Shown here: piece by piece, positions 54,201 through 60,151 of the stretch
How the letters are laid out: each line of letters starts with the position of its first letter
How positions within the stretch are numbered: position 1 is the stretch's first letter
IMG/VR virus record: IMGVR_UViG_3300030107_002093
Span: 1 to 64,000 of that record
Strand: one strand, 5' to 3'
Length of the DNA stretch: 64,000 nt
Origin: a virus
The notes under the pieces: generated by a model
Database searches by the model: none
Told to the model about the DNA's origin: nothing
The model's input: only the letters and a program-made list of their open reading frames with translations
Position numbers and translations under genes: made by a program

Positions 54201-54340
54201 AGGGATTCCAGCAGATATACGTTGACCACATAGAGGACAACAAGGTGTATGTGGGAACGCAAACTGATACACCAATTGACTGCTTCTACTTCATACAGGC
54301 TGAGAGAAAGGACGTTGAGAAAATGGTGGTGGAATACTAA
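45281..54340 (+). CDS. Giant tail fiber protein (3019 aa)
   Basis: The ATG overlaps the previous stop (TAATGG). The protein is a very long series of short beta modules rich in Thr, Ser, Asn, Asp, Ala and Gly. These include repeated K-IADDAVT-x-AKI units and four copies of a GNLTVNGTTTT-type strand-turn module (near 46360, 48640, 50040, 52320). These module types are common in marine phage fibers and suggest a trimeric beta fiber. The last 115 residues (SFDIEHPTEEGKRLHHGS, then LEGPEHGVYIRG and LPDYW) match a C-terminal domain often found at the end of cyanophage fibers. It should recognise the host surface. Confidence 0.85.
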   Translation: MVNSNPGFLSTLSASPSTRIVDGTDNIHSGIINALNVATGGNSVLSGFNITQEDGGAYTKYDVASGKIMRNGLLVSISARNDIEPGVGERAGNDWYATVVVDASNVIQIRTGANSLSTASVSSLTAGDIPVAIIKYPAGSDHDAIDRLVQFLGYDQTTKGFSAINSGSETLRINANGTLTKGSATLTLPSSTGTVALTSDITYTSAISEGNSGLIPSGGVATANIADDAVTYAKMQNVSATNRILGRDSSGAGVVEEITPANLVSMLGIEASATADQTDAEIETAYNTRVSQVSSAERTAGSSTDIKRYAPADIKSMIDTHQTDTNTDVTTANLKTKLNSDFGSDFTIGSQTNDTAIFTGHLTVGGNLTVNGATQTINSTVVTVDDPVFTLGGDGTGANDNKDRGIEFKWHNGSSGKIGFFGFDDNTGKFTFIPDATNNSEVFSGTAGTIVADLEGGVTGNASTATALATSRNFSITGDVTASAVGFTGAANVALSTTLADDAVATAKIADDAVTSAKIADGTIVAGNVADDAITYAKMQDTSTNNRVLGATTAGTIGEVQVATAMIADDAITSAKIADDAVGADQLGSNAVVNASVASDAAIAQSKIDGLVSALSGKEPSLTISDGLDRSSATLKVDIDGLTIENGIDRTADYLMYDDATNGLRRINPANLFALLIASDIPDISANYRATGTAIVNADISNSAAISADKIADGTTNKLFTATLKTKLDGIAASATAGADWSSNVSNISVTNAQLAGSIANSKLANSGVTINSNSVNLGGTLTLDTDDFAEGSNKFYTDERVDDRVNALITDGEGITTTYDDSAGTLTVAAENATTSNKGVASFTSDMFDVSSGVVSLKNGAIQNAQIASNASIAQSKIANLVSNLSDKVETLSDLNITASAAEINILDGVTGVSATEIGYLDGVTSAIQTQLNTKLSTVAVADLSDISALVTAINSNSTDAQLPTAKAVKEYITQQEVEDHTYTIGVELSGSIPLIKISDQFGGSSTLQVTGGDRITTGVNSGRLTISDSGKGAVASASFNQGLLTLTHDDGTTSTATLPDATTDAHGLMTDDQFDKLAGIEALADVTDKANVVASLGLLNESDTLYLGDAGNDTTVRVRGNFFVDGTTTTINQTEINVQDAIKFEGQTADDYETILRIIDPTADRVISLPDITGTVVTTGDSQTVATGMIANLGVTTGKINSNAVTSGKLGTGAVITAKLADDAVTTIKITDANVTTAKIADDAVTMAKIDGITDAGSGSVITSAERTKLSGIATGAEVNVQSDWNASSGDAKILNKPNVAYTSAIPNATASQTGLATSTQITKLDAIDASADVTDATTVNAAGAVMHTDIPDSDTGFIKRTGSETYDIDTNTYLTSLATTGLTDIAQLETNLASITDDHAGLATAKAVKAYVDSIPGGVGGMSFVLEDGDGTEITIADSKEIKFVEGGLIDINWTDTDNGTDADPYDLTFTVDNDLANYSNTNSGFSTTSALTSATAATAITGKVLTNLSTGSGGTVAATDTILAAFGKLENRVALNDAKVTNTDVSVTEPNLRTTLTAITENVTIGDGTDVTVTTSGALVVTGNLTVNGTTTTLDTTNLAIEDKNIVLGTGNDTGEILDATGLTLEGGSGDDMTLQYLASANRMELKLGSSYGDLKAGTVTGTFVGDLTGDVTGNADTATTLATARTIAGKSFNGSANITIATTDLSDITALDTDLSSVSASDDTLATAKAIKTYVDAQVDTEDTLAELDDTNIGSLSAGHLLIYDSTAGVWDNAIPTGTDTTTVDMTITGGDGTLAISADLKNPDGLTVITDDGAGSTLTATGTDEMMVWDVGSSAWRVMTLANLSDFAVSNGAGGISAYKTISVPDDGNSGPDSQANVVASDTADTLVLKGDSIAITTGTDLINFNVNIDGLTALGGTGLHQTQDHFMFSDNGTEKKITFSNLEDAIFANVSGDATIAAGGALTIGSGAVENGMLATGIDMDKLDGDSLATAITDFAQDDLVILSDTSDSGNLVKMTTSNFEDAIFGNVSGDIAIAAGGAATIQANSVALGTDTTGNYMTDVSAGTGIDVTHTAAEGSTATIAVDVSDFMSNGANNRILTATGTDAMNAEANLTFDGSTLAIAATGATGGIGVSMQNNEGKFLAYTDGGNFVVKDYQIDTGGSTDGTDLYPFKIMGGSANSSLVVSNGLVTVAGDLKVGGNDIKASDGTTAITLSGADATTAGIISGLDGKLKLGSSGQLDIDFDGSHSRITHDAATDSWMIFKNEDGAGFQFNIGSDKGIEINKDGNVELYYDNTKTLETTSTGVTVTGDLTVTGNDIKASDGTTALSLSGADVTVAGDLTVSGTTTTVNSNTVNIGDSIITLNSDETGTPSQDGGIEIERGTSTNKSFYWDESEDKWSVGSETMVAGTFEGNLTGNVTGNASGTAATVTGAAQTNITSLGTLTALQVDNLNVNGNTISSTDTNGDITVTPNGTGDIVLDSQKWPQADGSANQILSTNGSGQLSWIDATSAAGGGDGLTLANGADNRIVTATGSTGLNGESTLTWNGSKLHVDRGTVVAASLTFDADAAAVISSENSQLAFGLHNASPWCYWMQARTHTDGARQLMINPLGGNVGIGALDADDYKLHVKGDFQAQGDHTGNVVIDNTGTGQTILASHTGSGSPVPWDIREASSTNSDSANYGPLHITRMNMAADGAGSNIHFRTKKYDSNTPQEVGGIGATIDAGLTADTTITGSLHFYTTDAGSTRQEKMTIKSDGKVGIGITSPDDILHVKGTDAAILVEDAGSNSNPAVEIKNDAAHWKLQARGGDSDKFRIVEGSNTHVTIDTSGNATIAGALTGTGSLTMNYAGSDGYADIIGPLNRDLRFVLRDNGDGDSFLFRNAAGTDLLDLSRTGSMTLNGAFSATTKSFDIEHPTEEGKRLHHGSLEGPEHGVYIRGRLEGDTIELPDYWLGLVDEDTITVQLTPNKGFQQIYVDHIEDNKVYVGTQTDTPIDCFYFIQAERKDVEKMVVEY
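46360..52440 (+). repeat. Four dispersed GTTTT-type fiber modules
   Basis: Within the fiber gene a module begins with a Leu/Phe-x-Val-x-Gly-Thr-Thr-Thr-Thr pattern and runs on to a Val/Ile-x-Asp-rich strand. Copies start near 46360 (GNLTVNGATQTIN), 48640 (NFFVDGTTTTIN), 50040 (GNLTVNGTTTTLD) and 52320 (GDLTVSGTTTTVN). The sequences after the first 20 residues differ, which suggests module exchange rather than recent duplication. Confidence 0.7.
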
Positions 54341-55110
54341 TGGGATTCTATAGCGGCCCAACAGTAGTGAATGATTCGCTTGTATTCTGCTTCGATGCAG
54401 GTAGCGATAAATGCACAGATGCAGATGATGCATTAGCAAGCATGAGAGACATTGGGCCAGTCGCACATTCTTCTAGAACAGATAGGAGTATGAGTGGTGA
54501 AGGCATAGTTGCGAATATCTCATTCCCAACTGATACAGGTGCGGCTAAGGCAATCAACACAGGTGTCACATATCGAAGAAGTGATGGTGATTCTGCTGAC
54601 CCTTCTAACTTTGAGAATAGAATAGCAATGGCTGATAATCTTGTCTTTGCAGACCAAGCCGCATGGAGTATGGAATTTTGGGCAAAACCCGATTCCGATT
54701 CAGAACATACGTTTCTGAGTCTAGCAGGTAAGGGTGGAACAAATAATTGGATGATTTGGCAACAAGGAAGTAGCACATGGTATCCTCGTTATCGAGATAA
54801 CAATTCCAATTATTACAGGGATAGTGCTGACACCAATGTTTCAGGGCCGGATGACTGGCATCAAGTTGTGTTTACTGCTGATACAAGTAGAAACATTGGG
54901 TTCTATGTGGATGGTGCTTTGCTTGGTGGCACAACTCAAGCCGCAGATACCGCCGCGACAGTTAATAGGTTAATGGCAGGTTATTCATCTGGGACTTCTA
55001 GATATGGTTTTCAAGGTAGTATGCTTTGTGCTAGAATCTATGCTAAGACATTATCAGCCGCAGAAGTTCTACAAAACTTCAACGCAACAAGAGGGAGAGT
55101 GGGAATATGA
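54340..55110 (+). CDS. LamG/concanavalin-like tail protein (256 aa)
   Basis: The ATG overlaps the fiber stop (TAATGG). The protein has the order of a LamG sandwich: an opening VVNDSLVFCFDAG strand, WSMEFWAKPDS (about 108), LSLAGKGGTNNWMIW, WHQVVFTADTSRNIGFYVDG (about 186-205), and GSMLCARIYAKTLSAAEV with the common final AEVLQNFNA helix. Such domains bind glycans in many phage adhesins. The overlap with both fiber and next small gene indicates a host-binding cassette. Activity not demonstrated. Confidence 0.7.
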   Translation: MGFYSGPTVVNDSLVFCFDAGSDKCTDADDALASMRDIGPVAHSSRTDRSMSGEGIVANISFPTDTGAAKAINTGVTYRRSDGDSADPSNFENRIAMADNLVFADQAAWSMEFWAKPDSDSEHTFLSLAGKGGTNNWMIWQQGSSTWYPRYRDNNSNYYRDSADTNVSGPDDWHQVVFTADTSRNIGFYVDGALLGGTTQAADTAATVNRLMAGYSSGTSRYGFQGSMLCARIYAKTLSAAEVLQNFNATRGRVGI

Positions 55111-55322
55111 AATACAAGATAAATGGAGTAGAGTATTCACAGAAACAATTAGAGAATATATTATCAGGTCTTACTGCTAAGTATTGTGATAGTGAAGGTA
55201 ATCCTATTGTAGAATTACAAGATGCCGCATTACTAGCATTAGAGCAAGGTAGTAGTTTTGTTCCTCTTACATTTGACGAGGCGATGATTCGGTCTAGGTT
55301 ATTACACACGGAGGAAGAATAA
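55107..55322 (+). CDS. Small protein in lectin cassette (71 aa)
   Basis: The ATG overlaps the lectin stop (ATGA) and the gene ends directly before the next ATG. The 71-residue product has a short beta hairpin start (YKINGVEYS), two helices with alternating hydrophobics and an acidic end. It may assist folding or attachment of the flanking lectin-like proteins, as small chaperones do next to some fiber genes; this is a guess from position. Confidence 0.6.
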   Translation: MKYKINGVEYSQKQLENILSGLTAKYCDSEGNPIVELQDAALLALEQGSSFVPLTFDEAMIRSRLLHTEEE

Positions 55323-56054
55323 ATGGGAGTTTCGGGTGGCCCTTCTATACCACAAAGCGGTATGCAATTGAATCTAGATGCTTCCAATAGCAAGAGTTCT
55401 CCCGGTAGTGGAACAACTTGGACTGATGTTAGCGGAAATGGTAGAGACTTCACTTGGTCATCTGCACCCACATACAATACAAGACCTGTTGTTGGTGGAT
55501 ATCAACAACCAGATTCAATTGACTCTGCTATGTGTAGTGGCCCTGCTTCTGATTCATTCGGGATAACATCTTCGACAGGTGCTTCATTTGTCTTCTATTG
55601 CACCAATGATGCATTAACTGCTAAATCTGCTTTCAAGTGGTATATGTATGATGGGACAGGAAGCGATGCAAGGGGATATTTTGCACATATTCCGTGGAAT
55701 AATTCAAAAATCTACTTTGACACGAATGGTTCTACATCTACTCAAAGTGGTGGAGGTAGATTGAATACAGATACATTAACCAATATTGTGAATTACTTTT
55801 GGGTTCATGTATTTACCAAATCAGCAGACGGGGCTACGATGAAGATATACAGAGATGGCGAGGAAGTAGCATCTAGAACTAATGCAGGGGCTTGTCCAAC
55901 ATTGAGTGATGATGCGGCCACGATTGGTGGAGATGATGTGTATGCCTCCGGTTGGGATGCCAAGATGGGCTATTTCCTATGCTACAACAGGGAACTAAGT
56001 GCTGATGAGGCAAAGCAAATAACTGCCGCATTGCGTGGAAGGGATGGTGCTTAG
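55323..56054 (+). CDS. Second LamG-like tail protein (243 aa)
   Basis: It starts at the base after the previous stop. The start region GMQLNLDASNSKSSPGSGTTWTD (split; residues 13-35) with DVSGNGRDF, and the ending MGYFLCYNRELSADEAKQI, are hallmarks of LamG/concanavalin-like adhesin domains. The middle strand FWVHVFTKSADGATMKIYRDG matches the usual core strand. It is a separate domain from the one at 54340, with low mutual similarity, implying two binding specificities or two ring positions at the tail tip. Confidence 0.7.
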   Translation: MGVSGGPSIPQSGMQLNLDASNSKSSPGSGTTWTDVSGNGRDFTWSSAPTYNTRPVVGGYQQPDSIDSAMCSGPASDSFGITSSTGASFVFYCTNDALTAKSAFKWYMYDGTGSDARGYFAHIPWNNSKIYFDTNGSTSTQSGGGRLNTDTLTNIVNYFWVHVFTKSADGATMKIYRDGEEVASRTNAGACPTLSDDAATIGGDDVYASGWDAKMGYFLCYNRELSADEAKQITAALRGRDGA

Positions 56055-58028
56055 ATGGCGGATAGCGATAAGATAATCACAGTCACTCCTAATACGAGTG
56101 TAGCAACAACTCACCCTGAGATTAAATTCGTAGGTAAGGATAACTCACCGATGTATCTCAAGGTGCTTGATGACAACACGCTTTCCTTTGAGGGAACAGA
56201 AGGACAGGTTTTCGCAATCAGTCCTACAATGTCAAGTGGGGATATCTTCAGCGTCAATGATATTTCAGGAGTTCAAAGCATTTCGGTGAATGCTGATGGG
56301 ACAATAACAATGGATGCACAGACTAAATCGACCACGATAAAGAACAACGCATCAGACACTTCTACTCTCATCCTAGAGAATACAAATGCTGATGAGGTTG
56401 ATGGGCCTATATTGGAGTTCTATCGCAATACTCCATCCCCTGCGGATAATGGAGATGCTGGTGCTATTCAATGGACTATGACGAATGATAATGGCGACAA
56501 GCATGAGTATGGTAGATTATTCATGGAATACAATGATGCCTCAGATGGTGACGAAAGGGGCGAGATGATTTTCCAATTGACAGAAGATGGTGCAGTAGGA
56601 CAAGAATACATGAGACTTCGTGGTGGTGTGAGACAGATTGAATTGAATACAAATGAAGATGACATAGACCTCGTTTACAATTCTGATGCGACTGCTAATT
56701 TTTTCTTCATTAATGCTAACACACAACGAATAGGAATAGGAGATGCTGGTTCTGCTCCAAGTTACTTACTGCACCTAGAAGGAGTGGGTGGGGGTAATGG
56801 AGAGTTATTCGTTGAAAGGACTAGTGGCGCAGGTATTCACTTACAAGCACAAGCAAGTTATGGAATAATAGGGACGACAACCAATCATTCTCTTGGATTA
56901 AAGAGCAATGGTTCTGTTAGGTTGTATGTTGAAGCAAGTGGCTCAGTTAGAATCATGCCGGAAGATGCTTCATCGGGAACCTTGAAACTATCTGGTGCGG
57001 CTACTGGTAGTGATGAAGGCGGTGAAATACAAATTGAAACTGCGGCTGACCATGATGGCACATACAACTTCTATCGTATAGATGCGTATCAAGATGATTT
57101 GAGAATTGGTCGTGCAGGTCAAACTGATTTCACACTTGACTCAAGCGGCAATATTACTATTGGCGGAGTAGTAGATGTTGGTAATCTAAAGATAGGTGGG
57201 GCGCAAGGAAGCGATGGTCAAGTCCTCACTTCAACAGGAAGCGGTGTTGCATGGGAAGCCGCAGGTGGAGGTTCTTCATTCTCTGTGAGTGATATTACAG
57301 GCGCAACTGCCTTAACAAGTGGTTTAGCATCAACTGATGAATTAGTTCTAAGTGATGGTGGAACACTCAAGAGAATGGATGTTTCTGTTCTTCAAACATA
57401 TATGCAAGGTAATCTAACATTCACTACAAATACAAATACTATGGGTAGTGGTTTTGTAATAGAAGACGGTGATTCAACAGAAGTTACCATTACAGAAAAT
57501 AAAGAAGTTAAATTCAAAGAAGGAACAGGCATTGAGATTAATTGGACTGATACAAGTCATGGTTCAGATGGTGACCCATATGACCTACAATTTACAGTAG
57601 ATGTTTCTGACTTCATGAGCAACGGTTCTAACAATAGAGTCGTGACTGCTACAGGGACAGATGCGATGAACGCTGAAGGAAATTTAACCTTTGATGGTAG
57701 CACTCTAACTGTTACAGGAGATGTTGTAGCCACAGGAACAATGCAGGGCTATAAGACAGAAATTAAAGCAGTTAGTAGTAACACCACTTTAGCAGATGCG
57801 GATTCAGGAAAGACAGTCTATTGGACAGGTGGAACACTAACACTACCTGCAACCGCACAAGCAGGGCAACAATATGTTGTCATCAATAATACAGGTGGTT
57901 CTGCTACACCCGCATTAGGAACATCAAACGCAATTGTTTCTGGTTGGACTGCTCATGCGGCTATGGATGATGAAACCGCTAGAACGTATATTTCCCCTGC
58001 GGCAAACAAGTGGTTGTATATCGGGTGA
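56055..58028 (+). CDS. Second tail fiber protein (657 aa)
   Basis: It starts at the base after the previous stop. The N-terminal half is beta-rich, with TLILENTNADEVDGPILEF and RIGIGDAG-type modules common in marine phage fibers. The C-terminal third shares modules with the giant fiber: FVIEDGDSTEVTI...EINWTDT...DPYDL resembles 49558-49715, and VDVSDFMSNGSNN...DAMNAEGNLTFDGS resembles 51550-51660. In this protein the two modules are adjacent, whereas in the giant fiber they are about 1.8 kb apart. The C-terminus ends in a short beta domain with TLTLPATAQAGQQY. Receptor-binding role inferred. Confidence 0.75.
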   Translation: MADSDKIITVTPNTSVATTHPEIKFVGKDNSPMYLKVLDDNTLSFEGTEGQVFAISPTMSSGDIFSVNDISGVQSISVNADGTITMDAQTKSTTIKNNASDTSTLILENTNADEVDGPILEFYRNTPSPADNGDAGAIQWTMTNDNGDKHEYGRLFMEYNDASDGDERGEMIFQLTEDGAVGQEYMRLRGGVRQIELNTNEDDIDLVYNSDATANFFFINANTQRIGIGDAGSAPSYLLHLEGVGGGNGELFVERTSGAGIHLQAQASYGIIGTTTNHSLGLKSNGSVRLYVEASGSVRIMPEDASSGTLKLSGAATGSDEGGEIQIETAADHDGTYNFYRIDAYQDDLRIGRAGQTDFTLDSSGNITIGGVVDVGNLKIGGAQGSDGQVLTSTGSGVAWEAAGGGSSFSVSDITGATALTSGLASTDELVLSDGGTLKRMDVSVLQTYMQGNLTFTTNTNTMGSGFVIEDGDSTEVTITENKEVKFKEGTGIEINWTDTSHGSDGDPYDLQFTVDVSDFMSNGSNNRVVTATGTDAMNAEGNLTFDGSTLTVTGDVVATGTMQGYKTEIKAVSSNTTLADADSGKTVYWTGGTLTLPATAQAGQQYVVINNTGGSATPALGTSNAIVSGWTAHAAMDDETARTYISPAANKWLYIG

Positions 58029-58032
58029 TTGA

Positions 58033-58608
58033 ATGTCATACATGACAGGCTTGATTGGAACGTGTCAGCAATTGGAAGATGCGTCAGCAACTCCGGGGCC
58101 AACAGGAGTTTCCATTGCTACGAGTTCAAGTGGAAACTACAACAACTCGTTTAGTGTAGGAACTGGTGGGGGAAACCCCGGTTCTTCCCTTGATTTCAAC
58201 GGTTCTTCTCTTGATGTTACTACAATAGTATTGATGGAAGAAGGTAATGATGGCCCATATAAACAGGATTGGGGTAATGCCCCAACCGCCGTAGGTGATG
58301 TTTTCGCTTATCTCAGGGCTACAGGTGCGGCATCATATGAGATGCAGGGTTCTATTGCTTCATCTAGTCTTAGTAATGGTTGTTCTGCTTCATGGTCTGG
58401 TAGTGCTTTTACTTCACAAGATGGAACGGGTTCTGGTGGTATTGGTAATTTCAGCATTAGTCACGGTGGTGGAAGGGGAGGATACTTCCTTCCCGCAGAT
58501 GGAGATTGGGTGAGAGTAACGGTTGAAGGAACTGCAACGACAAGTGGTGGTGGAACAACAGATGCTAGTGATGTTACTATGAAAATTAACTTCTCAGGTG
58601 GATTGTGA
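58033..58608 (+). CDS. Gly/Ser-rich beta protein after fiber (191 aa)
   Basis: GGTGATTGA precedes ATG 58033. The protein is very rich in Gly, Ser and Thr with short alternating strands, and contains repeated Gly-Gly-Gly turns; two cysteines are present. It could be a fiber-tip or accessory adhesin. It starts MSYMTGLIG, but this does not continue as the ILK tag. No known domain is recognised. Confidence 0.6.
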   Translation: MSYMTGLIGTCQQLEDASATPGPTGVSIATSSSGNYNNSFSVGTGGGNPGSSLDFNGSSLDVTTIVLMEEGNDGPYKQDWGNAPTAVGDVFAYLRATGAASYEMQGSIASSSLSNGCSASWSGSAFTSQDGTGSGGIGNFSISHGGGRGGYFLPADGDWVRVTVEGTATTSGGGTTDASDVTMKINFSGGL

Positions 58609-58609
58609 A

Positions 58610-59155
58610 ATGACTAGAATAGAAGTAGACATACCTGAAGGAATCTCAGGGCAACATCAAATTGCTCACTATAACAAAGAAACAACAGATTATGATTGGC
58701 AGGGATATAGAGCAATGAAAAATTGTGCTTATGATACTCACACAGTATTAATCAAGGATACTTGTTCTATGCCTATAATGCAAAACTCAGAAGCAGAATA
58801 CAATGAGCATCAATGGTTATGGGATAATGCGACAGGTGATGTATTGGTTGGGGGTCTTGGTATAGGTATGATTCATCAGAAACTAATTGATAACCCCGAT
58901 GTTACCTCAGTTACCATTATTGAAATTTCTCAAGATGTAATTGATTTGGTTTGGGAGCATTGTGCTAAAGATGATACATTCACTTTAATTCTAAATGACT
59001 TTGAAACGTGGGTTCCACCCGAAGGAACGACCTTCGATACTATTTGGGCAGACAGTTGGATATTCGATAATGGTATATCCTATCCAGCATACCAAGAAAA
59101 TATTCAGAACCACTATTCAGACTACTGTGATAACTTCGGATTTTGGGGAACTTAG
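58610..59155 (+). CDS. SAM-methyltransferase/spermidine-synthase-like protein (181 aa)
   Basis: The start is ATG 58610; the in-frame TTG at 58598 lies inside the previous gene. A Rossmann SAM-binding core is visible: GDVLVGGLGIGMIHQKL (about 73-89, glycine-rich motif I), VTIIEISQDVIDLV with an acidic ribose-binding Glu (about 99-112), then LILNDFETW and FDTIWADSWI. The N-terminus is a strand-rich extension. Similar methyltransferase-like proteins occur in marine phages after fiber genes. The substrate is unknown. It ends the rightward block. Confidence 0.6.
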   Translation: MTRIEVDIPEGISGQHQIAHYNKETTDYDWQGYRAMKNCAYDTHTVLIKDTCSMPIMQNSEAEYNEHQWLWDNATGDVLVGGLGIGMIHQKLIDNPDVTSVTIIEISQDVIDLVWEHCAKDDTFTLILNDFETWVPPEGTTFDTIWADSWIFDNGISYPAYQENIQNHYSDYCDNFGFWGT

Positions 59156-59242
59156 ATTAATTCACAGTCCCACCAACGGAACTTAGTCAATTTCACCTTC
59201 TTCAGTGGTAGATTCAAATCTGCAACCCCATTTCAAATATGC

Positions 59243-59260
59243 AACGCAGTTAAGCGTTTT
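59243..59260. terminator. Hairpin between convergent gene blocks
   Basis: AACGC (59243-59247) pairs with GCGTT (59254-59258) around a 6-base loop, ending in TTTT on the plus strand. It lies in the 111-base gap between convergent genes and could end transcription from the left; the stem is short, so confidence is modest. Confidence 0.35.
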
Positions 59261-59266
59261 ACCCCC

Positions 59267-59482
59267 CTATTGTGAGACTACAATTTCAATATCCGAGTCA
59301 TAGTCATCTGAGTCATCATCCCACTGGCTCAACCATGCCCATTCTCGCATCATCATACCAAAGGCAAACAATCCAAGTCCAAGGGCGAACCCAATAATGA
59401 TTAGAATCGGTAGGGCATCATCCCAGCCGACCAAATCACCAGATGATACTTCGTTTACTATTGTATTATCAAATAAAAACAA
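59267..59482 (-). CDS. Small membrane protein with acidic tail (71 aa)
   Basis: The start is TTG 59482, with an AGGAGCGTGAT ribosome-binding site three bases upstream; no ATG is near. Residues about 25-47 are a Leu/Ile/Gly-rich membrane segment. The C-terminal 20 residues are strongly acidic (DDDSDDYDSD). The gene is the last of the leftward block. A holin-like or other egress role is possible but unsupported. Confidence 0.6.
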   Translation of the reverse strand: MFLFDNTIVNEVSSGDLVGWDDALPILIIIGFALGLGLFAFGMMMREWAWLSQWDDDSDDYDSDIEIVVSQ

Positions 59483-59486
59483 TTTA

Positions 59487-59747
59487 TCACGCTCCTAATT
59501 TATTGTTTCTCACAATCTGACAACAGAAGCGAATCTTCTGTGTCGAATGTAAATTCCAAAAGTGGTTTTCCTCCACCTTGAATTGCTTCTCAATGTATTC
59601 ACAAAGTTCCTTTCTGGACATAGCCTCAAAATCTTCATCGATTTCCAGTCCTAGCACCGGGCCAGTTTCATGAATGAGTTTTTTGTCTAACCAAACATAG
59701 GTGTTTCCCATTAGTGAAAGCAACTTACGAATGACCCACTGCTTCAT
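59487..59747 (-). CDS. Unknown small protein (86 aa)
   Basis: The start ATG 59747 overlaps the stop of the upstream tiny gene (ATGA); a possible upstream in-frame start at 59777 lies inside that gene. The N-terminus MKQWVIRKLLSLMGN is basic and amphipathic, the middle is acidic, and the C-terminus carries two adjacent cysteines (RFCCQ). No family is recognised. It is co-directional with the flanking small membrane protein. Confidence 0.55.
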   Translation of the reverse strand: MKQWVIRKLLSLMGNTYVWLDKKLIHETGPVLGLEIDEDFEAMSRKELCEYIEKQFKVEENHFWNLHSTQKIRFCCQIVRNNKLGA

Positions 59748-59872
59748 GCTTGACACACCCAATAATCCCAATCCCAATCCGGATGTTTAGCCATGAGTTC
59801 CTTCAATCTACGATTATCCCTATCTTTCTCATTAGCCATTCTGTGAGCCTTCCTACTTCCACAACGCTCCAC
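59744..59872 (-). CDS. Tiny Trp-rich protein with Cys motif (about 42 aa)
   Basis: The frame ends in TGA overlapping the next ATG. It could start at ATG 59839 (31 residues) or GTG 59872 (42 residues, MERCGSRKAHR start). The frame remains open with sensible residues up to about 59896, where only ATA is available. A C-x6-C pair appears if the longer frame is used, and the C-terminus HPDWDWDYWVCQ is unusually Trp-rich. Real coding is likely from the overlap with its neighbour, but the start is uncertain. Confidence 0.45.
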   Translation of the reverse strand: MERCGSRKAHRMANEKDRDNRRLKELMAKHPDWDWDYWVCQA

Positions 59873-59990
59873 ACCAAAACAACCAATTACTTCTATTTTT
59901 CTATCTAGTGTTTATTTCTCACTTTCAGGAATAACATATTTTTCCAATAGAGCAACCACACACAGGAAAAAAATCGGCGGTTTTCCGAGG

Positions 59991-59998
59991 TTTAAATA
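59991..59998 (-). promoter_or_regulatory. Archaeal TATA-like box
   Basis: TTTAAATA matches the archaeal consensus TTTAWATA and is nearly symmetrical, so orientation is ambiguous. The only genes nearby that need a promoter run leftward (59872 and below), so I assign the minus strand; the start would lie about 25 bases to the left. If it acts rightward it would yield a noncoding or antisense transcript. Confidence 0.4.
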
Positions 59999-60113
59999 TG
60001 AATGGCAAGCCGTTTCCCTACAAAAAAATGTTTATTTCTAATTAAAAACGATATAATTCCTTTAGTTTTAATGTGAAACGATTAAACGAGGAAAAAGAGA
60101 AAATAAACCGCAA

Positions 60114-60127
60114 TTTTTGCGCAAAAA
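60114..60127. repeat. 14-bp perfect palindrome TTTTTGCGCAAAAA
   Basis: A perfect two-fold symmetrical site in the noncoding region, flanked by AAA and a G-rich run (GGCGGGGGG at 60131-60139). Its symmetry fits an operator for a dimeric DNA-binding protein or part of a replication origin. No partner protein is identifiable in the window. Confidence 0.55.
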
Positions 60128-60151
60128 AAAGGCGGGGGGCAATGGCCGGAA

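Larger units (their letters stand above)
59897..60151. other. AT-rich noncoding regulatory or origin-like region
   Basis: These 255 bases hold no supportable gene on either strand, in an otherwise gapless genome. Features seen: TTTAAATA (59991-59998), an archaeal TATA-like box; the 11-base direct repeat TGTTTATTTCT at 59909-59919 and 60029-60039 (exactly 120 bases apart), with a near match in the opposite orientation at about 60097-60109; AAACGA at 60046, 60076 and 60084; and a 14-bp palindrome at 60114-60127. It could drive the small leftward genes below 59900, or serve as a replication origin. Function undetermined. Confidence 0.5.

Noticed and set aside
58033-58608. MSYMTGLIG start as another copy of the MSWFDILK tag
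   Set aside because: Only the first residues resemble MSYMDILRK; the Ile/Leu-Leu-Lys part is missing and the gene lies in the fiber region, outside the tag cluster.
59208-59223. A tRNA T-arm-like element (GTAGATTCAAATCTGC)
   Set aside because: The loop is one base short, and no acceptor stem, D-arm or anticodon arm can be formed around it. No tRNA gene is supported anywhere in the window.
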